Source: Anaerolineaceae bacterium
GTDB taxonomy: Bacteria; Chloroflexota; Anaerolineae; Anaerolineales; Anaerolineaceae
Direction: 5' to 3'
Assembly (NCBI GenBank): GCA_014860845.1
Contig: JACZIY010000282.1
Span: 1 to 11,656 of the forward strand
DNA: 11,656 bases
The notes under the pieces are model-generated. The model saw nothing but the letters and a program-made list of their open reading frames with translations, was not told the DNA's origin and did no database searches. Both the position numbers and the translations under genes were made by a program. Shown piece after piece: positions 7,835-11,656 of this stretch. How positions within the stretch are numbered: the first letter of the stretch is position 1; every line of letters starts with the position of its first letter.

Positions 7835-8326
7835 TTATTTAAAATCCATCACTAATTGTCCGTTATTGTAGTAATATCTTCCAAAGTGGATTTTCTTTTC
7901 CAGGCTAATTACCATTGGAATTAATTGATATAAATCTTCAACCAACGGGATATCTTTCAAGTGATCAATTTTAATCCAATCTGTAATACCTTCTTCGCTG
8001 GCAACCATTCGCATTATGGATGAATTTCCTACAAAAACAAACATTGAAATTCCCTTGTACTCTTCAACGTCAATAAAAATAATAGCCCTTAATTCCAGAT
8101 TGATGCTTTGCAATCCGGTTTCCTCAAACAATTCTCTTTGCGCAGCGGATAAAGCATCTTCCCCCTTCTCAATATGTCCCCCTATTCCATTATATAATCC
8201 AGGCCAAATTTTTTTATTCTTTGACCCTTTAATTAACAATATTTTATCTTCATTTCTAATAAAAATAAGTGTTCTGGGTACAACCTGATAACGACCAGGT
8301 AAGATTTTTTGTTTTTGATTTTCCAT
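7835..8326 (-). CDS. NUDIX hydrolase
   Basis: A 163-residue NUDIX pyrophosphohydrolase. The box is a full consensus match at residues 50-72: Gly50, Glu56, then R64-E65-L66-F67-E68-E69-T70-G71-L72, which supplies the metal-binding glutamates. The preceding strand (WPGLYNGIGGHIEKGE) and the following stretch (IIFIDVEEYKGISMFVFVG) fit MutT/8-oxo-dGTPase-like members that clean oxidised nucleotides. The box alone does not fix the substrate, and ADP-ribose, dinucleotide or capped-RNA hydrolysis are possible. The C-terminus (IHFGRYYYNNGQLVMDFK) is like that of small MutT relatives. The start lies about 20 bases past the intrinsic terminator of pfk. It would need its own weak promoter or read-through; none is clear. 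Confidence 0.9.
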   Translation of the reverse strand: MENQKQKILPGRYQVVPRTLIFIRNEDKILLIKGSKNKKIWPGLYNGIGGHIEKGEDALSAAQRELFEETGLQSINLELRAIIFIDVEEYKGISMFVFVGNSSIMRMVASEEGITDWIKIDHLKDIPLVEDLYQLIPMVISLEKKIHFGRYYYNNGQLVMDFK

Positions 8327-8344
8327 AATAATCCAATAAAAGAA

Positions 8345-8372
8345 GAAAAATGGGCGAAATCGCCCATTTTTC
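8345..8372 (-). terminator. Intrinsic terminator of the kinase-pfk operon
   Basis: A 12-bp stem (8345-8356 with 8361-8372) contains a core of TGGGCG pairing with CGCCCA and has a 4-base loop. Read on the minus strand, it begins a few bases after the pfk stop, and the AU-rich arm runs into TTTTTCTTCTTTT. This fits a rho-independent terminator. The A-tract on the other side means it could also act on plus-strand transcripts. Confidence 0.85.
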
Positions 8373-8375
8373 CAA

Positions 8376-9548
8376 TTAGCTCAAGAACATCGGAACACCC
8401 ATAAAATCTTTAATTTTGGGTTTATATTGTTCGATATCATAAAAAGCCGGCACATCCACTCTTTTCCTGCCTGCCAAAACCATTTCAATGGGAACAGTTG
8501 TATATTTTCCACCATGTAAAGCAACCAGTTTGCCTGTTTCTTTTCTTCTTAATAATTGTGATACAAGGTTTCCAAACGACATTGCCACCATTCGATCTAA
8601 GGAATCTGGAGCTCCAGATCGCATTAAGTACCCAAGTTGCTGAACCATTGTGTTCTGCCCGGTAATCTGCTTTATTCTTTCAGACAGGATGATACCAATT
8701 CCACCTAATTTCTTATGTCCATAAGCATCTTCTTCTCCGGTTTCATAAACGTCACCACCTTCAATAATTGCTCCTTCTGAAATCGTAAGAATCGAGTAGT
8801 TTGAAGTGTTTGCACGTTTGTCTTCCATAATAAAATTACATAATTTATCAATCGAGAAAGGAACCTCAGGAATTAATGCTCTGTCTACATAAGCCAGATA
8901 GGCACTGATTAAGCTAGTCTCACCAGAATTTCTACCAAATAATTCTATAATTCCAATTCGTTCGTGAGACCCAACCGAGGTTCTCATATTGGTTATAAAT
9001 TCAACACTTCTTGTAATCGCGGTAGAAAATCCTATACAATAATCTGTTCCAAAGACATCATTATCCATTGTTTTTGGAATACCAATCACGGGGTATCCTT
9101 CTTTATGTAACCTGACAGCAAAACTTAATGTGTCATCCCCCCCAATTGGGACTAAAGAGTCAATTCCAAGATGACTTAACACATCAAGTATATAGTCCGT
9201 GAAATCAACATAATCATCCATTCCTTTAATTGGTTTTCCCCACTTAGATTTACTTAGAAAACCTGGTACATCAGACTTTTTTACTCTCTGTGGATTTGTT
9301 CGAGACGTATGGAGAAAAGTTCCTCCAGTCCTATCTATCGTACGCACGTCATTATACGTTAACTCTTTTACATAATATTCATGGGTTGAAGGCTCATTCA
9401 AATCATAATGCAAAAGACCGCCCCAACCTCTCCGGATACCGAAAACCTTATACCCCATTTCCATAGCTCCAACGACAACTGACTTAATCGCAGGATTTAA
9501 CCCTGGCACATCACCACCACCAGTAAGAATCCCTATTGTTTTTGACAT
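8376..9548 (-). CDS. Phosphofructokinase, probably pyrophosphate-dependent
   Basis: Phosphorylates fructose 6-phosphate to the 1,6-bisphosphate in glycolysis. The 390-residue protein begins with the PFK nucleotide loop [13 protein letters not shown] (6-18). The phosphoryl-donor residues are PIGGDDT (134-140) and PKTMDND (158-164). In the family, Asp in place of the second Gly of GGDG, together with Lys in PKT, marks pyrophosphate use; ATP enzymes have GGDG with PGT. Asp162 is the catalytic base. Later motifs ELFGRNSGE and [10 protein letters not shown] fit fructose-phosphate binding but differ from the usual MGRHAG and QRGG. The length and the motif mix resemble group III and related forms. 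A strong AGGAG lies 6 bases before the ATG, and a terminator follows. The kinase gene is 24 bases upstream. Donor specificity is inferred, not shown. Confidence 0.9.
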   Translation of the reverse strand: MSKTIGILTGGGDVPGLNPAIKSVVVGAMEMGYKVFGIRRGWGGLLHYDLNEPSTHEYYVKELTYNDVRTIDRTGGTFLHTSRTNPQRVKKSDVPGFLSKSKWGKPIKGMDDYVDFTDYILDVLSHLGIDSLVPIGGDDTLSFAVRLHKEGYPVIGIPKTMDNDVFGTDYCIGFSTAITRSVEFITNMRTSVGSHERIGIIELFGRNSGETSLISAYLAYVDRALIPEVPFSIDKLCNFIMEDKRANTSNYSILTISEGAIIEGGDVYETGEEDAYGHKKLGGIGIILSERIKQITGQNTMVQQLGYLMRSGAPDSLDRMVAMSFGNLVSQLLRRKETGKLVALHGGKYTTVPIEMVLAGRKRVDVPAFYDIEQYKPKIKDFMGVPMFLS

Positions 9549-9572
9549 AAAAAACTCCTAAATTGAAAAAAA

Positions 9573-10649
9573 TTATTCTAATTCGGAAGAAATGATCGGA
9601 ATTGTTAGTGAAACTCTGCAACCCTGTCCTGCAGCGGTATCAATGTCATAGAATCCACCAAGCATTTCGACACGATCACGAATTAACTTCAAACCTAAAC
9701 CAGTTTCAGACGAACTTTCCTCTTGATTGAATCCTTTACCATTATCGGAAACAGCTATTTTTATTTGATTTTCATCCAAAGCAATCTGGGTGGAAATCTG
9801 TACTTTTACGGGTTGATCCTGATTATGTCGCACAGCATTCCCCATTAATTCTTGTAAAGCTCTAAAAATCATAACTTCTAGAAACGGTTCAAATCGACGA
9901 TCCTGTCCATTTATCGTTAAATTAACATCAACACCATGTTGATCCTTGAAGAGCTCAACATATTTTTTGATTGTTGGAAACAAGCCTAAATCATCCAACA
10001 TCATCGGGCGCAACTCAGAAATGAAATTTCTCACTTTTTGAAAGGTGGACATCGCTGCGCCTTTTAGATTTTCTAGTTCATTTTTTGCTTTTTCTTTATC
10101 GATCTCAAAAAGTCTGGCTGCAATCTCTGTTTGCACGATGAAATTAGACAATGCTTGAGCTGGTCCATCATGCATTTGACGAGATAATCGCTGACGTTCA
10201 GTTTCCTGTGAATTGATCATCATTTTAAGAACGGAAAAACCATCTCCACCACCATATGATCCCAACTGCCCAGTTTTTCCAGATTTATTCAGTAATGGCT
10301 GATCAGGAAAAAATTGTCTGATTTGATCAATTAATGAAACTCTTCTTTTTAAATTAGTTTGGTCATTCTGCAATTTTTCCAGTTGAGAGCGCATTACTAA
10401 CATTCTTTGTTGTGAATCAATGGCTGAGTTGTATGCAAGTCGAATATCACTCCTTGGAATAGTGTCAAATTGATTTTGAATTTGTTGTAAATGAGAATTG
10501 GCAGAGGTGTTTCTTTGAATCAATTTCGATAATTCTGACTGACTTTGATCCAGCATCATATCAATTTCTTTCAATGCCTTTTGTGCTTGTTCATATTCAT
10601 TCTCTAAATCAGTTAAAAACTCATTGACACTTGTCGTATTATCAGCCAT
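9573..10649 (-). CDS. Cytoplasmic DegS-like sensor histidine kinase
   Basis: A 358-residue histidine kinase with no membrane segment, resembling DegS. Residues about 8-112 are rich in Glu/Gln/Leu heptads and are a likely coiled-coil signalling region. A Gly-rich linker (about 123-137) follows. The HisKA_3 phosphoacceptor box is ERQRLSRQMHDGPAQALSNF (151-170), with His160 and Asp161. The ATPase domain has the N box ALQELMGNAVRH (264-275, Asn271), the G1 box SDNGKGF (301-307) and the G2 box GLGLKLI (317-323). It would autophosphorylate on His160 and pass phosphate to a LuxR/NarL-type response regulator, none of which is in the window. A GGAG sits 7 bases before the ATG. pfk lies 24 bases downstream in the same orientation, so the two are likely co-expressed. 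The signal is unknown. Confidence 0.94.
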   Translation of the reverse strand: MADNTTSVNEFLTDLENEYEQAQKALKEIDMMLDQSQSELSKLIQRNTSANSHLQQIQNQFDTIPRSDIRLAYNSAIDSQQRMLVMRSQLEKLQNDQTNLKRRVSLIDQIRQFFPDQPLLNKSGKTGQLGSYGGGDGFSVLKMMINSQETERQRLSRQMHDGPAQALSNFIVQTEIAARLFEIDKEKAKNELENLKGAAMSTFQKVRNFISELRPMMLDDLGLFPTIKKYVELFKDQHGVDVNLTINGQDRRFEPFLEVMIFRALQELMGNAVRHNQDQPVKVQISTQIALDENQIKIAVSDNGKGFNQEESSSETGLGLKLIRDRVEMLGGFYDIDTAAGQGCRVSLTIPIISSELE

Positions 10650-10706
10650 TATTTGACTCCTATTTTTCTATGTGAGGAAAGCCATATTTTAATCAAATCG
10701 ATTGAT

Positions 10707-10736
10707 ATTTTAGCATACTGTAACTAGAAAATCCAA
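10707..10736 (-). promoter_or_regulatory. Probable sigma-70 promoter for the kinase-pfk operon
   Basis: On the minus strand a TAAAAT -10 (10712-10707, 5 of 6 bases) is preceded by TGC, giving an extended -10. TTGGAT (10736-10731) lies 18 bases upstream and matches the first three bases of the -35. This would place the start near 10700 and give a leader of about 50 bases before the kinase ATG. Confidence 0.5.
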
Positions 10737-10742
10737 AATTTA

Positions 10743-11656
10743 CTAATCCCAAATAAAGATAGTCATATTTTCTCCTCCAGCATTGGGAGAAAAGCCCCCT
10801 TCAGTGTGATAAATTACTTTCTTTGACTCATCCAATTTATCATACCACCCAGGAAAAATCACAAGATAATCAGCATTTTTTTCATCTAGATATCTTGACA
10901 ATAGATCTTCATCTCTAATAAATGGTATCACTTCCGGAGATATTAAACCAGCTAAATCTATAATTTGACGATCCGCAAAAAATCCCAATGCGCCAATATC
11001 ATGTGCTGCTATAACAGCATCTGGTGGCAAATTCGCGTTAATCCACATAGCAGTTTCCACCATCTCGGATTGAATAATGGCGGTATCCTCCGCATATGCC
11101 TTTCCACCCAAAATGAAAAAAATTACTAATATGGCAATGATTGATACTTTATACCCAAATAATGAAAGTTTAATTTTGTGATTGGTGCTTTGAAAAATTG
11201 AATTCACCCCAATAAGAGCTAAAAATAAATAAACAGGTATTGCCGGAATGACATATCTCCCATGCTGATATGTCGCAGGTAAACGAACAGCGTAAATAAA
11301 AAAATAACCAAAGAACCACAAATAAGCAGATAATAATTTCCAATTTTTTTCCTTTATCGAACAAAACAAAGAATAAAGAAAACCTGGAAGTAATAAAATA
11401 CCGGATCCTGTCAATGGAACCACAATTAAATCGAAATATCTTAATACCAGCGGTTTTGTATAAAGAATTTGATATTCAGCTTGCTTTGCAAAGTAGGTAT
11501 TTGGCAAGATTTCGCCGGATAATCGCAGGTTAAATATTGCATAAAGAATAATAAATAATGATACAAACAGTAGACCTAAAAATAAATTCTTGATCAAAAT
11601 TTTGTTATCCTTCGAAAAATAGATAAAGATAAGCATTACATAAGGTCCTAATAATG
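10743..11656 (-). CDS. Multi-pass membrane protein, glycosyltransferase (GT-C)-like, C-terminal part
   Basis: The frame stays open through the window end, so the N-terminus lies outside and the ATG at 11636 is internal. At least 297 residues are visible. They contain about five strongly hydrophobic segments, with ILPNTYFAK in a loop and QHGRYVIPAIPVY leading into another helix. A non-membrane tail of about 115 residues follows, with AAHDIGALGFFADRQIIDLAG. The L-P-N-T-x-x-A-K and G-R-Y-x-x-P motifs and the helix-rich body followed by a soluble tail resemble GT-C glycosyltransferases that use polyprenyl-phosphate sugars, such as arabinofuranosyl- and mannosyltransferase-like proteins. The catalytic loop, usually near the N-terminus, is not in view, so activity and sugar cannot be assigned. 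The stop lies 93 bases before the kinase start, and a probable promoter lies between them, so it need not share that transcript. Confidence 0.78.
   Translation of the reverse strand, partial: LLGPYVMLIFIYFSKDNKILIKNLFLGLLFVSLFIILYAIFNLRLSGEILPNTYFAKQAEYQILYTKPLVLRYFDLIVVPLTGSGILLLPGFLYSLFCSIKEKNWKLLSAYLWFFGYFFIYAVRLPATYQHGRYVIPAIPVYLFLALIGVNSIFQSTNHKIKLSLFGYKVSIIAILVIFFILGGKAYAEDTAIIQSEMVETAMWINANLPPDAVIAAHDIGALGFFADRQIIDLAGLISPEVIPFIRDEDLLSRYLDEKNADYLVIFPGWYDKLDESKKVIYHTEGGFSPNAGGENMTIFIWD

Overview
This AT-rich, gene-dense window comes from a bacterial chromosome. It holds twelve protein genes, two of them cut by the window edges, with almost no non-coding DNA. I see no tRNA, rRNA, CRISPR array, insertion sequence, phage gene or pseudogene. 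The gene content suggests a member of the Chloroflexota, probably Anaerolineae-like. The clues are a phosphofructokinase with pyrophosphate-type residues beside a soluble DegS-like kinase, a BchI-like ATPase with a Cys4 insertion, a lipoprotein joining DUF348, G5 and propeller modules, and an RsmD with an APPQY motif. This placement rests on remembered resemblance to proteins of that phylum, not on a search, and should be held loosely.

Layout. Positions 1-1584 (+) carry the 3' part of plsX (phospholipid synthesis) and an unrecognised two-helix membrane protein. Positions 1599-2995 (-) carry scpB followed by an RluB-type 23S rRNA pseudouridine synthase, a common bacterial pairing; the two form a short operon. 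A 57-81 bp divergent region then separates scpB from a run of five plus-strand genes (3077-7829). These are a lipoprotein, a UDP-glucuronate decarboxylase-type epimerase, a GtrA-like membrane protein, a BchI-like AAA+ ATPase and rsmD. Each overlaps or nearly touches the next (two junctions are ATGA overlaps), so they are probably one transcript with translational coupling. Positions 7835-11656 (-) carry a NUDIX hydrolase, a PPi-type phosphofructokinase, a cytoplasmic DegS-like histidine kinase and the C-terminal part of a multi-pass glycosyltransferase-like membrane protein. A clear intrinsic terminator separates pfk from the NUDIX gene, and a reasonable promoter precedes the kinase gene, so kinase and pfk form a two-gene operon.

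How the genes fit together. Nucleotide-sugar synthesis (UXS-like), a GtrA protein, the lipoprotein and the membrane glycosyltransferase point to cell-surface glycan work; plsX serves membrane lipids. scpB, rluB and rsmD are housekeeping genes for chromosome segregation and ribosome maturation.

I do not find a convincing undescribed multi-gene system. The points most worth following are the kinase-pfk pair, the orphan BchI-like ATPase, the DUF348-G5-propeller lipoprotein, the altered RsmD catalytic motif and the unknown protein after plsX.
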